Part shown: piece by piece, positions 24,184 to 32,988 of the stretch
Layout: each line of letters starts with the position of its first letter
How positions within the stretch are numbered: position 1 is the stretch's first letter
Assembly (NCBI RefSeq): GCF_024707505.1
Contig: NZ_CP102604.1
Span: forward strand, 3,596,001 to 3,660,000
From: Pantoea sp. SOD02
GTDB lineage: Bacteria > Pseudomonadota > Gammaproteobacteria > Enterobacterales > Enterobacteriaceae
Direction of reading: 5' to 3'
DNA: 64,000 nt
Notes under the pieces: model-generated
The model's input: only the letters and a program-made list of their open reading frames with translations
Databases searched by the model: none
What the model was told of the DNA's origin: nothing
Position numbers and translations under genes: made by a program

Positions 24184-26729
24184 TATTTTTCTTCCTTGAT
24201 ATCGGTCATTTCTTCATCCGGGAACTCAATTTTCAATGCTGATGGCATAGCTGTGAATATCCGCATTGTTTTTCCATGTTCATCAGAAACGCCTTCATAC
24301 ACCTCACCTTCTCCGGTGGTGACCCTGTAAAATGTAAAGGGTTGGATTTCACCACTTTCTAAATCTTTTAATGTAAAACCTTCACCGTATCCTTTAGGAA
24401 AGGTATGTGGTGGAGAGTCTAGCGTGGCTGGTCCCATTTTCTGCGCATTGGCGCATTTCAGAAGAATATTTCCAGGCGCACCTATCTCAATATTGCCACC
24501 GCTGAGTTTTATATAGGCTCCGCCACAAGTGATAGTCAGTTCCTGACTAGCGCTTACAGTGACTTTCCCTTCGGCGCTGCTTATCGTGATGTCTTGTTGT
24601 GCTGCTGCGTTAAGCTCGCCTTTCTGAGCCTGGATATCCAATTTCCCTGCGCCAGCAATCAACTGCATTCCCTCTCCCTGCGCAAACACGCTGACAGTTT
24701 TAGTAGCCGCTAGCGTGATTGACTCTCCAGCACTGATGTCCGTATTTTTCCCCGACATCAGACCAACGCTTGCTCCACCTGAAGCCATACGTACTGATTT
24801 GGGGCTGACAATTCCAATGCCTTCAGGAGCATGAGCCAAAATCCCTGCTTGCTTCAAATCTTCCAGCGCATTATTAAGTTCTTCATGAGAATCTGAGTCA
24901 CCTTGGGTTGCTTCAGCTTTTTGAGCAATTTCGTTTAAGCTTTTTGCTAGCGATAGCGCGTTTTTAAGTTGCCGTATTGCCTCTTCCATATCCATCATGC
25001 GCCCTTGTGCACTTTGTTGTGCATCAGCCGAGATGAATACACCTTTGCCACCGCGAACGGCAACCCAGTCATCTGTTCGCAATTCCGCGCCTTCTCCCCG
25101 GAGCAGCCTGTCATCGTCGACGTTGTGGCCCAAATTCAGCTGAGTTTTACCAGCATATTCGGTACTGAGTTTGATGTGCTCCTCACCGCGCTTATCTTCC
25201 ATGCGCAGCTTATTCAGCCCTGCGGTACGAATGACGTTGCGGGTGCTGTTTTTCTCTGTAACGTGATCGACGTGTCGCGAATCATGCAGCGCGTGAGCAA
25301 TATAGGGTTGGTCAGGATCCCCTTCACGGAAGGCAATCGCCACCTCCGTGCCCTGTATCAGCGGGAAGTGGAAACCATACATATCACCGCCATAAGGTTT
25401 GGCGAGGCGCACCGGCATGCTTTCCTGGCCGCGATCTTTTCTCTCTTCATCTGCATCAAACACCACGCGGTACAGACCGGATGCATCCTGCCAGGCATAG
25501 ATATCATTGTCTTTTGCGCTGGTGATGCGTGCGGTCATGGTGCCGCTGACTTTTGGACGCTCAAGCAATTCAGGACGCCAGCAGATCGTTTCACTGTAAG
25601 GAACTGCGCCTATCAACACACGCATTGCCGACTTTCTGCTGGCGATAAATCCCAGACGTACCAGAATCAAGGGATTCAGGAATAACTCTGGTAATGAAGG
25701 CGGGAAATTGGTGTCGGTAACAGTGATTACCTGACCTGCTGCGAGGCAAGGATCAGTGCTCGCTCCCGTTATCAGCGTTTGGCTGGCAAGGAAGCGTTCA
25801 TGGTCGAGTCGCGCATAAAAGTTAGCTGTTTCTGCCGATGGATCGTACTTATCACCTGACTGTGGATGACGGGCTCGGTAGTTGTAAACCTTGCCGTAAT
25901 TAGTTTCATCACCATCGCCACGCGTCATGTCTGCTTCCACAGAACGTAAAATATATTGTGCCTCACGATGGTTATAATCTTTAGCCGTAACACCCGCCTG
26001 AACTACCTGATGGTGCTGGCTCAGCCCCCAGATCGAATCAGTGCCTCCATCCCCCATTCCCGAAGGACTGCTTAGCGGCAATGTTTTACCTGCTTCGAAT
26101 GCTGCCTGACTATCACCAAAATGAATAACTTCAGTACGAGCATCTTCCTGTACGCGGAAGTAATAGAAAATACCGACTTCTGCCAGCAATCGCTGGATAA
26201 AGGTCAGGTCACTTTCCTGATACTGATTAATTTGTTCGCGTTTCGGATAATCCTTTTTCAAGGTAAATTGATATTGCCAGCCCGCTAATCCATGCTCAGC
26301 GAGTATTTGCGCTACCACTTCAGGTACGGATTTATTGACGAAAAAACGATGGCTGCGAAATTGCTTTTCAAGTAGAGAAATAAAAGGCTTTATCTCAATT
26401 TCGTACAGAACTTGATCGGCTGATCCTTGCAAGCGACGGAAGCCAGTAACAATGCCATGCACAGTTTTACGCGTTATGCCCGGTAAAACTTTATCCAGAA
26501 TGCCCGGGGTGTCCTGCATATGTAGCCAGACATTTTTTCGCAGCATTTGCTGCGGTTTAATATCTGACTCATCACTGGTGAACTTGATCGTGTAGCGATA
26601 GAGTTCACTCAAGTTTTCCTCAGCATCAAACTCTTCGACATCCGTTTGAAATACACAGTCAGGAACCTCAAGATAATAGCGATTGAGAGAAACCGGAAAG
26701 ACTTTATTCAATAAGCTGGACAGGTTCAT
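24183..26729 (-). CDS. vgrG: T6SS spike protein VgrG with C-terminal TTR-like extension
   Basis: An 848-aa VgrG (TssI). The N-terminal gp27-like region is followed by the gp5 OB-fold (MPVRLAKPYGGDMYGFHFPL), the NxxRxxxGxxx block and a DUF2345 beta-helix region (SGGNIEIGAPGNILLKC). After about residue 780 there is a short transthyretin-like extension (GEGFTLKDLESGEIQPFTFY and following), of the sort that recruits lipase effectors in EAEC. A helical insertion (EEAIRQLKNALSLAKSLNEI) lies near residue 590. GGAGGACAA precedes the ATG. Confidence 0.95.
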   Translation of the reverse strand: MNLSSLLNKVFPVSLNRYYLEVPDCVFQTDVEEFDAEENLSELYRYTIKFTSDESDIKPQQMLRKNVWLHMQDTPGILDKVLPGITRKTVHGIVTGFRRLQGSADQVLYEIEIKPFISLLEKQFRSHRFFVNKSVPEVVAQILAEHGLAGWQYQFTLKKDYPKREQINQYQESDLTFIQRLLAEVGIFYYFRVQEDARTEVIHFGDSQAAFEAGKTLPLSSPSGMGDGGTDSIWGLSQHHQVVQAGVTAKDYNHREAQYILRSVEADMTRGDGDETNYGKVYNYRARHPQSGDKYDPSAETANFYARLDHERFLASQTLITGASTDPCLAAGQVITVTDTNFPPSLPELFLNPLILVRLGFIASRKSAMRVLIGAVPYSETICWRPELLERPKVSGTMTARITSAKDNDIYAWQDASGLYRVVFDADEERKDRGQESMPVRLAKPYGGDMYGFHFPLIQGTEVAIAFREGDPDQPYIAHALHDSRHVDHVTEKNSTRNVIRTAGLNKLRMEDKRGEEHIKLSTEYAGKTQLNLGHNVDDDRLLRGEGAELRTDDWVAVRGGKGVFISADAQQSAQGRMMDMEEAIRQLKNALSLAKSLNEIAQKAEATQGDSDSHEELNNALEDLKQAGILAHAPEGIGIVSPKSVRMASGGASVGLMSGKNTDISAGESITLAATKTVSVFAQGEGMQLIAGAGKLDIQAQKGELNAAAQQDITISSAEGKVTVSASQELTITCGGAYIKLSGGNIEIGAPGNILLKCANAQKMGPATLDSPPHTFPKGYGEGFTLKDLESGEIQPFTFYRVTTGEGEVYEGVSDEHGKTMRIFTAMPSALKIEFPDEEMTDIKEEK

Positions 26730-26773
26730 TTGTCCTCCATGACAAGAAAAGTTCTATTTATAGCTGGGCGTGA

Positions 26774-26986
26774 TTAAATTCTGTTGCGACCGAATCTCGT
26801 AAGCAACCACATAAGAACACATCCGACAACTGTGATTGTTAATGATCCAATTCCCCACATCATCCGCTGAGGAAGTTCAGAAATAAAAAAGAAGTAATAT
26901 GATAATACTGCACCTAAAAGGGCAATCTACATGCCTGATGCTAACAGAGTTTGGAGCACTACGAGATTATTCCATTGATTATCTTG
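26774..26986 (-). pseudogene. Remnant of a small membrane protein with an internal stop
   Basis: In one minus-strand frame the sequence reads QDNQWNNLVVLQTLLASGM, then a TAG, then IALLGAVLSYYFFFI, ending LLTRFGRNRI at a TAA. Apart from the TAG and a missing start codon it is a clean two-helix membrane protein frame, about the size of the intact 78-aa neighbour. I read it as a decayed gene between vgrG and that neighbour, possibly an older immunity gene. Confidence 0.6.
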
Positions 26987-27016
26987 CTAATGATATTGGA
27001 CAATTTTTTCTTGATA

Positions 27017-27253
27017 TTATTTGTGATGATCAAATTCATTGTACATCCTCTCAAAACTGAATTTGACCACTCGATAACCAATATACATTTGAACAAAAAA
27101 ATAAATAGCAATAATATACTTATACTCTTTGCTTGAGAAAAATGAGTACCAGACCAGCATGACGACACCAGTTGTGCTAAGGATCGCACCTACTGCACGA
27201 ACTGAAAGAGATGCTAGTATTAGCCCGGTTCGCTTAATGAATGAGTATTTCAT
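27017..27253 (-). CDS. Small two-helix membrane protein, candidate immunity
   Basis: 78 aa with predicted membrane helices at about residues 18 to 38 and 45 to 60 and a charged C terminus. GAGGCTAATTT precedes the ATG. It lies 32 nt downstream of the 215-aa gene in the same operon and in similar AT-rich DNA. A small inner-membrane protein beside a putative membrane-active effector fits an immunity protein. This is inference; no family recognised. Confidence 0.65.
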   Translation of the reverse strand: MKYSFIKRTGLILASLSVRAVGAILSTTGVVMLVWYSFFSSKEYKYIIAIYFFVQMYIGYRVVKFSFERMYNEFDHHK

Positions 27254-27285
27254 AAATTAGCCTCGAATGAATTTCATCGATAGAT

Positions 27286-27933
27286 TTAAGCCTTCAACCC
27301 TAGAAAGAAGAGCTCGCAAATCTTTTCAAATTCAAGCGGATTCTCATCGTGCATAATACAGGCTTTTTCGAAGGGGCCAACAATATCTTGAACAATGAAG
27401 TACAATAAATCCAAGTCCCCCATTCTCCTTAACTTGAAATAAATTTTAGGATTCGTTAACTCCAAACGCCTTGATGTATATATAGCTCTTGACGCCTCAC
27501 TACCAAGGTATAATATCGTACCAACCACTGCACCAGCGAAAAAAGCACTTGTAGCATTGGCAGTTAAGGCCCGACCAAGGCTAAAACCTGTCAATTGAGA
27601 AAATGCCAACTTCCCAATCAAGTTTGCGCCTGTTCTATCAATCATGTCGGTTGTCTTTTCAAAATTAATTCTCGAAGTGAAATCATCCATAAACACGCCG
27701 ATCACACGTTCAATGACTTCTTTCCTGAATGTACCCCGCTCTACTAATCCAGCTATTCGGTACTTGTCATTTTTATTATTTCTATAATGCTCTGTATCTA
27801 AACGGTCATACCCTAAGTACGCAATACTCACTGAGAAAGAAATGAACCCCTTTGCAAAATTTACTAAAACACCTGAATCGTCAAGACTAATCGCTCTAAG
27901 CATATCCCGGGCAATTTCTTTTGCGCTATCCAT
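27286..27933 (-). CDS. Candidate T6SS effector, 215 aa, with hydrophobic hairpin
   Basis: I do not recognise the family. The protein has no signal peptide. Residues 1 to 100 are amphipathic and charged. Residues about 104 to 145 contain two adjacent hydrophobic, Gly/Ala-rich segments (GKLAFSQLTGFSLG and SAFFAGAVVGTILYLG) that could insert as a hairpin. The C terminus is soluble. GGAGAATAAGCTCA precedes the ATG. It lies between clpV and vgrG, an effector position, followed by a small membrane protein. This layout resembles pore-forming T6SS effectors such as Serratia Ssp6 in size and topology; homology is not claimed. Confidence 0.6.
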   Translation of the reverse strand: MDSAKEIARDMLRAISLDDSGVLVNFAKGFISFSVSIAYLGYDRLDTEHYRNNKNDKYRIAGLVERGTFRKEVIERVIGVFMDDFTSRINFEKTTDMIDRTGANLIGKLAFSQLTGFSLGRALTANATSAFFAGAVVGTILYLGSEASRAIYTSRRLELTNPKIYFKLRRMGDLDLLYFIVQDIVGPFEKACIMHDENPLEFEKICELFFLGLKA

Positions 27934-27938
27934 TGAGC

Positions 27939-30545
27939 TTATTCTCCAAACTCCATCACTACGCCCTCTTCATCATCCCAACCCAGCAAAAGCGTTTTGG
28001 GGCGTTGACTGGCGGCAATGTATTGCAGCAGTTGCTGACTCAAAACCGGCAGGATCTGCTGATTGAGCAGGCTGTCGACATTGCGTGCGCCGGTGTCTGG
28101 TAATAGACAAGCCGCAGTCAGTGCATCATAGAGACTCTCATCAATGCTCACGTTCAGGCCGTAATGGCGTTGCAGACGCTGGCTGACCTGGCTGAGCTTC
28201 ATCTCCACGATGATGCGCATGGCGTTACGCGCCAGCGGGCGGTAAATCACCGTCTGGAAGCGCGCCAGCAGCGCGGGCTGGAAGTGGTCGCGCAGGATCG
28301 GACGCAGGCACTCCTGAAGGTCGGATTCGGCGGCTTCGGGCATTTCTTCCAGCAGCGGCATCAGCGCGTCGCTGCCGAGGTTGGATGTCATCAGAATCAC
28401 GGTGTTGCGGAAGTCGATTTCGCGCCCTTCGCCGTCGCGCATAAAACCACGGTCAAACACCTGATAGAACAAATTGATGACGTCGCGGTGCGCCTTTTCC
28501 ACCTCGTCGAGCAGCACCACGCTGTACGGACGCTTGCGCACCGCTTCGGTGAGGATGCCGCCCTGGCCGTAGCCGACGTAACCCGGCGGTGAGCCTTTGA
28601 GCTGGGAAACGGTGTGCGCTTCCTGGTATTCGCTGAGGTTGATGGTAATTAACGACTTCTCGCCGCCGTACAGCAAATCAGCCAGCGCCAGCGCGGTTTC
28701 GGTTTTGCCGGTGCCGCTGGTGCCGACCAGCAGGAACACGCCCTGCGGACCGTTTTCCGAAGTGAGTCCGGTTTTCGAGGCGCGCAGGCGCTGGGCAATG
28801 GCATTCAGCGCCGTGTCCTGCCCGACCACGCGGCTGGCGAGCTGGGTTTCCAGCGTCAGCAGCTCCGCCTGCTCATCCTTCATCAGCGACGACAGAGGCA
28901 CGCCGGTCCAGTCGGCAATCACGCCCGCCACGATGCGCGCGTCGACGTCGGCGGTCAGCAGCGGCTCGCCGGGTTGTAATGCGTCGAGTTCGCTCTGGAG
29001 CTGCGCGATGGTATTGCGCTGCGCTGAGTCTTTGCGGGAGTCGAGCAGTTGCTGCATGCGTGCCTGCACGTCGGCGTAACGCTGCTCCAGCGCTTCAAGT
29101 TCTTCATCGGTTGAGGCAATCTGCGTGGCGATTTCAGTCAGGCGCTCCTGCGAAATAGCGCCGCCTAACGCTTCGTCGTCGAGGATGGCGCGCTGCTCGA
29201 TGTTCAGCGCGTCGAGCTTCGCTCTTAAGCGGGTGATGGCTTCCGGTACCGTGTCCTGACTCATGCGCACGCGCGCGGCGGCGGTGTCGAGCAGGTCAAC
29301 CGCCTTGTCCGGCAGCTGGCGGCCTGTAAGGTAGCGGCGCGACAGCGTGACGGCCGCGCGCACCGCCGCGTCGGTGATGTGCACGCCGTGGTGCTCCGCG
29401 TAGCGGGACTTGAGGCCGCGCAGCATCAGGCACGCGGCGTCGTCGTCCGGCTCGTCCACTTTGACCATCTGGAAGCGGCGCTCCAGCGCGGCGTCCTTCT
29501 CAAAATACTGTTTGTATTCGCTCCACGTGGTGGCCGCGATGGTACGCAGCTCGCCGCGCGCCAGCGCCGGTTTCAGCAGATTAGCCGCGTCCGCGCCGCC
29601 CGCTACGTTGCCCGCGCCGATGATGGTGTGCGCTTCGTCGATAAACAGCAGCACCGGATTGGGCGCGGCCTGCACTTCGGTGATGATGTTTTTCAGGCGC
29701 TGCTCGAACTCGCCCTTCACGCCCGCCCCCGCCTGCAGCATGCCGAGGTCCAGCGTGTGCACACTGACCGGCTTCAGGCTGTCCGGCACGTTGCCTTCAG
29801 CGATGCGCAGCGCCAGCCCTTCCACCAGCGCGGTTTTGCCCACGCCCGGCTCGCCGACCAGAATCGGGTTGTTCTTGCGGCGACGCGACAGGATATCGAC
29901 CATCTGGCGGATTTCGTTGTCGCGGCCAAAGACCGGGTCGATTTTGCCGCTGCGCGCGTCGGCGGTGACGTCGCGGGTGAAACGGGCAAGCGCTTCGGTG
30001 GAGGAAGTTCTGGTTTCGCCAGGGGCGGTCTGTTCGATAGTGCTGACCGGCATCTCCGGTTGCTCCGCTTCCGCACGCTCGTCGGACTGTGCGTCCAGCA
30101 TCGGCTGCAGGCGCTCAAGCTGGCTCATGCGCAGGTTGAGCAGCGGCCACAGGCCTTCGCACTGCGCAATTTTTGGCTGCTCGGACAGCGCCATCAGCAG
30201 ATGAATGCTGCGGATTTGCGGGTTGTTATCAGATGCGGAGGCCATCAACCACGCCTGTTTCAGCAGTGCTTCGAGCGAAGAAGAAAGCTGCGGACGTCCG
30301 CGCACCGCGCGTGGCTGCCGGTCGAGAAACGCCAGCAGGTCCTGCCAGATGGCGTCCATACCCCACTCGTAGCGGCGCGCGATGATGGTGATGTCGCCCT
30401 CGCCCTGCTCCAGCAGCTTGAGCAGCCAGTGCTCTGGCTGGATTTCAGCGTGCGCGCGGGTCTGACACAGCGAGGCGGCGGATTCCAGCGCCTGCGCGCA
30501 GAACGGGTTGAGACGGCGCAGAAGCGCGGCTGACTGACTGTCCAT
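27939..30545 (-). CDS. clpV: T6SS sheath-recycling AAA+ ATPase ClpV (TssH)
   Basis: An 868-aa ClpB-like ATPase that disassembles the contracted TssBC sheath. Start MDSQSAALLRRLNPFCAQAL at 30545 is chosen because CAGGAG precedes it; the upstream frame to 30662 is not coding. The N-terminal domain is followed by AAA1 with Walker A GEPGVGKTALVEG and Walker B LLFIDEAH, a coiled-coil middle domain, and AAA2 with GTSGTGKTE and VVLLDEVEKAH. All ATPase motifs are intact. Confidence 0.97.
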   Translation of the reverse strand: MDSQSAALLRRLNPFCAQALESAASLCQTRAHAEIQPEHWLLKLLEQGEGDITIIARRYEWGMDAIWQDLLAFLDRQPRAVRGRPQLSSSLEALLKQAWLMASASDNNPQIRSIHLLMALSEQPKIAQCEGLWPLLNLRMSQLERLQPMLDAQSDERAEAEQPEMPVSTIEQTAPGETRTSSTEALARFTRDVTADARSGKIDPVFGRDNEIRQMVDILSRRRKNNPILVGEPGVGKTALVEGLALRIAEGNVPDSLKPVSVHTLDLGMLQAGAGVKGEFEQRLKNIITEVQAAPNPVLLFIDEAHTIIGAGNVAGGADAANLLKPALARGELRTIAATTWSEYKQYFEKDAALERRFQMVKVDEPDDDAACLMLRGLKSRYAEHHGVHITDAAVRAAVTLSRRYLTGRQLPDKAVDLLDTAAARVRMSQDTVPEAITRLRAKLDALNIEQRAILDDEALGGAISQERLTEIATQIASTDEELEALEQRYADVQARMQQLLDSRKDSAQRNTIAQLQSELDALQPGEPLLTADVDARIVAGVIADWTGVPLSSLMKDEQAELLTLETQLASRVVGQDTALNAIAQRLRASKTGLTSENGPQGVFLLVGTSGTGKTETALALADLLYGGEKSLITINLSEYQEAHTVSQLKGSPPGYVGYGQGGILTEAVRKRPYSVVLLDEVEKAHRDVINLFYQVFDRGFMRDGEGREIDFRNTVILMTSNLGSDALMPLLEEMPEAAESDLQECLRPILRDHFQPALLARFQTVIYRPLARNAMRIIVEMKLSQVSQRLQRHYGLNVSIDESLYDALTAACLLPDTGARNVDSLLNQQILPVLSQQLLQYIAASQRPKTLLLGWDDEEGVVMEFGE

Positions 30546-30685
30546 AGCAAAATCTCCTGATTGGGGGCACGCTACCGCCCGTCGCCGTGTACCGAAGCGC
30601 ATAGGGTCAGCAGATCTGAGGTGGAAATGACTTGTGGTTTCACCCGTCGAAGATGAAAGCAAAAGGCATCTGGCGTGGTGGGTAT

Positions 30686-30711
30686 TAAGGTCGCCATAAA
30701 TGGCGACCTTA
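30686..30711. repeat. Perfect inverted repeat between hcp and clpV
   Basis: Arms TAAGGTCGCC and GGCGACCTTA are fully complementary around a 6-base ATAAAT loop. It lies in the 285-bp gap after hcp. It may be an mRNA-stabilising or attenuating hairpin, or a copy of a dispersed intergenic palindrome. There is no T-run on either side. Confidence 0.75.
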
Positions 30712-30715
30712 CGAT

Positions 30716-30745
30716 CCGCCGGGTGTAAAAATCCCGGCCCGGCGG
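30716..30745. repeat. Second inverted repeat downstream of hcp
   Basis: Arms CCGCCGGG and CCCGGCGG flank a 14-base loop, just beside the first hairpin. On the minus strand it is the first structure after hcp. It could reduce read-through from the highly expressed hcp into clpV or protect the hcp transcript. No T-run, so not a classic terminator. Confidence 0.6.
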
Positions 30746-30830
30746 AGGAATTACGCTAAATAGTTCGTGTCGCAGGAAGGCGGCAAGCGAGCGCAGCCAA
30801 CGCACCTGCGGCGCGAAATATGACGCGTAA

Positions 30831-31322
30831 TCAGGCGGTGGCGCGTTCGTTCCAGGAATCGGAATGAATGATGTTGCCGTCTTTGTATGTCCAGGTGATT
30901 TTTTCGTAGCGCAGCTCAATCTGCTCCAGATGGTTGTGCTTCTCTTTCGACGGATCCTTCACGTCGTGCATCACCGGGTTGACCTTCACCACCTTCACGT
31001 TTTCCAGCTTGGTGTTGAAGTACTCCACTTCCTGGCCGGCGTCGCTGATGCGGTACCATTTGAACTCGGCAGACTTCAGCGTCTGGCCGGTGGTGACCGC
31101 CTTGTAAAGGTACGGGCTGGACGAGTCGATTTCCTTGGTGAACAGGAACGGCGTGTGAATACGCGTGCCGGTCAGTTTGCCGGTGTTGTTGTCGGTCGGG
31201 ATGTACAGGTTATGTTCCTGCGCCACCACTTCGATGCTGCCTTCACGGTCCTGCACGTCCACCGATCCCTTGATGTCCGCACCGCCGTCGTCCTTCAGCC
31301 ACAGATAAACCGGAATTGCCAT
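30831..31322 (-). CDS. hcp: T6SS inner-tube protein Hcp (TssD)
   Basis: A 163-aa Hcp, the hexameric tube component. Start MAIPVYLWLKDDGGADIKGS (31322) with AAGGAG seven bases upstream is the standard Hcp N terminus; HNLYIPTDNNTGKLTGTRIH and the final EKITWTYKDGNIIHSDSW are also typical of the enterobacterial type. No C-terminal effector extension. It follows the OmpA-like gene by 4 nt and is followed by a gap with strong hairpins, suggesting separate control of its abundance. Confidence 0.97.
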   Translation of the reverse strand: MAIPVYLWLKDDGGADIKGSVDVQDREGSIEVVAQEHNLYIPTDNNTGKLTGTRIHTPFLFTKEIDSSSPYLYKAVTTGQTLKSAEFKWYRISDAGQEVEYFNTKLENVKVVKVNPVMHDVKDPSKEKHNHLEQIELRYEKITWTYKDGNIIHSDSWNERATA

Positions 31323-31326
31323 GTTG

Positions 31327-32988
31327 TTACTCCTTTTCTTCATGATTGCCGTCACCATCCTGTGATGACGGAGGGATTGCGTCCGCTGCCTGGCAGGCGT
31401 CGGCCTGCGGCACCAGACTGATTTCTACCCGCCGGTTGGCCGCGCGACCTTCGGCGGTGTCGTTGCTCGCCATCGGGCGACTCTGACCGAAGCCCTGCAC
31501 CGCGAAGCAGCTTTCGTCTACGTCGCCGGTGTCACGCATCCAGTCGCGCACGGATTCTGCCCGCTTCAGCGACAGGCGCTGGTTCAGCGCCGGATTGCCG
31601 GTATCATCGGTGTAGCCTGCCACCACAATCAGCCAGCCCGGCTTCGCCTTGATGCCGACCAGCGCGTTGACCAGCACCTTGGTTGAGCCGGTTTTAAGGT
31701 CAGACTTGCCGGAGTCGAACAGCGACAGGCTGTCGAGTCGTACGGTCTTCGGCCCTTCAACAATTTGCTGGATAACCGGCAGCGGTGGCGGCGGAGGCGC
31801 CCAGCTGTTGATGGCGGCGTCGACCGGCGCGAACAGGCGCATGCCCTGATACAGTCCCAGGCCGAGACGCAGCGGTTCACCGCCGCGCTGCCAGCCATCA
31901 AGCCGTGTGCGATCGGCGATTAACTGCGCGCGCGCGTTAACCTTCGGCTCTGCCGGTTCACCAGACAGGTGTGCCCACAGCGTCAGGTGGTCACCAATAG
32001 TGCGGATCAGCCGCTGGTTGTTGAGGAACGACGCCAGCAGCGCCAGTGCCAGAAATACCACCACAATCATGCCCGCCGCGCGCGCCAGCCGCAGGCGTCG
32101 GCTGATACCCTGCCTGCGCGGCAAGCCAGCCAGCAACGCATCTGGCAACGGCAGCGCGACATCGGTGCCTGCGGGAGCATAAGGCAGCGTGGTCAGCCCG
32201 GTGAGATGCTGCGCCCACAGGTTGTCCGCCAGCGCCGTCACCGGCGTCAGACAAATCCCTGCGCGGCAAGGCTTACTCTGCGTCAGCGGCGTAATGTGCT
32301 TTTCCTGCCACATCAGCAGACTGTCCAGCCACTGCATTTGCACCAGGCGCGACGGCTGCTCCCGGAACCATTCAGCCAGCGGCATCGTATCGTTGCCGGC
32401 GATGCACGCCTGCAGCGCCCCCTGGCCCGGCGTGATGCTGAACCATTCTGCTTCGTGGTTCGGATGTGATACCCAGCATGCAGTCCACAGCGGTGGTGCG
32501 CACTTCAGCACGCGGCGACACTGCAGCAGCGCACGCTGCCAGCCGTGAAAGTGGGAAGTAAAATGCTCAGCAGATGTGTGCTGCTCCGGCACCACTGCCA
32601 GCAGCAGCGAGACCTGTGGCAGCAGCGCCGGACGCTGAGTGGTGATGTAATCAGCCATCGCAGCGAGTTGCCCGGGCGCATCAACCGGCAGATACCAGCC
32701 CTGCGCGGTTTCACGCGGCTGATTGCCGGAGAACAGCGATGCACTGTCGCCACACACCAGCACTACCGCACCGCGAAAATCTTCAGGAGGCAGACGATCA
32801 TCGGCCACAGCGATTTCCACATCACGCTGGCGTGCCTGCCGCCACAGCATCAGTCCGGCGACCAGCAACACCAGCAGGCACAGCGCCGCCGCAGTAATGC
32901 CCGAAAGCGGCCAGAAGCCGAGGATCAGCCACAATGTAAGCACTAAGGCCAGCACGATCAGCGCGTAATTACCGATACCGCGTCTCAC
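31327..32988 (-). CDS. T6SS-associated OmpA-family protein (TagL-like)
   Basis: A 553-aa inner-membrane protein with a C-terminal OmpA-like peptidoglycan-binding domain. Start chosen as the GTG at 32988, which overlaps the tssL stop. Membrane segments lie near residues 8 to 48 and about 310 to 330. The OmpA domain shows SLFDSGKSDLK, GYTDDTGNPALNQRLSLKRA and AANRRVEI. Such proteins anchor the membrane complex to the cell wall in T6SSs whose TssL lacks this domain, which is the case here. Confidence 0.9.
   Translation of the reverse strand: MRRGIGNYALIVLALVLTLWLILGFWPLSGITAAALCLLVLLVAGLMLWRQARQRDVEIAVADDRLPPEDFRGAVVLVCGDSASLFSGNQPRETAQGWYLPVDAPGQLAAMADYITTQRPALLPQVSLLLAVVPEQHTSAEHFTSHFHGWQRALLQCRRVLKCAPPLWTACWVSHPNHEAEWFSITPGQGALQACIAGNDTMPLAEWFREQPSRLVQMQWLDSLLMWQEKHITPLTQSKPCRAGICLTPVTALADNLWAQHLTGLTTLPYAPAGTDVALPLPDALLAGLPRRQGISRRLRLARAAGMIVVVFLALALLASFLNNQRLIRTIGDHLTLWAHLSGEPAEPKVNARAQLIADRTRLDGWQRGGEPLRLGLGLYQGMRLFAPVDAAINSWAPPPPPLPVIQQIVEGPKTVRLDSLSLFDSGKSDLKTGSTKVLVNALVGIKAKPGWLIVVAGYTDDTGNPALNQRLSLKRAESVRDWMRDTGDVDESCFAVQGFGQSRPMASNDTAEGRAANRRVEISLVPQADACQAADAIPPSSQDGDGNHEEKE

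Noticed and set aside
26959..27189. 76-codon minus-strand frame overlapping the 78-aa membrane protein
   Set aside because: Shadow frame; the 78-aa frame has the better ribosome binding site and topology.
29379..30533. Long plus-strand frame of 384 codons within clpV
   Set aside because: Antisense to an intact, conserved ATPase. Long antisense frames are expected in GC-rich coding DNA.
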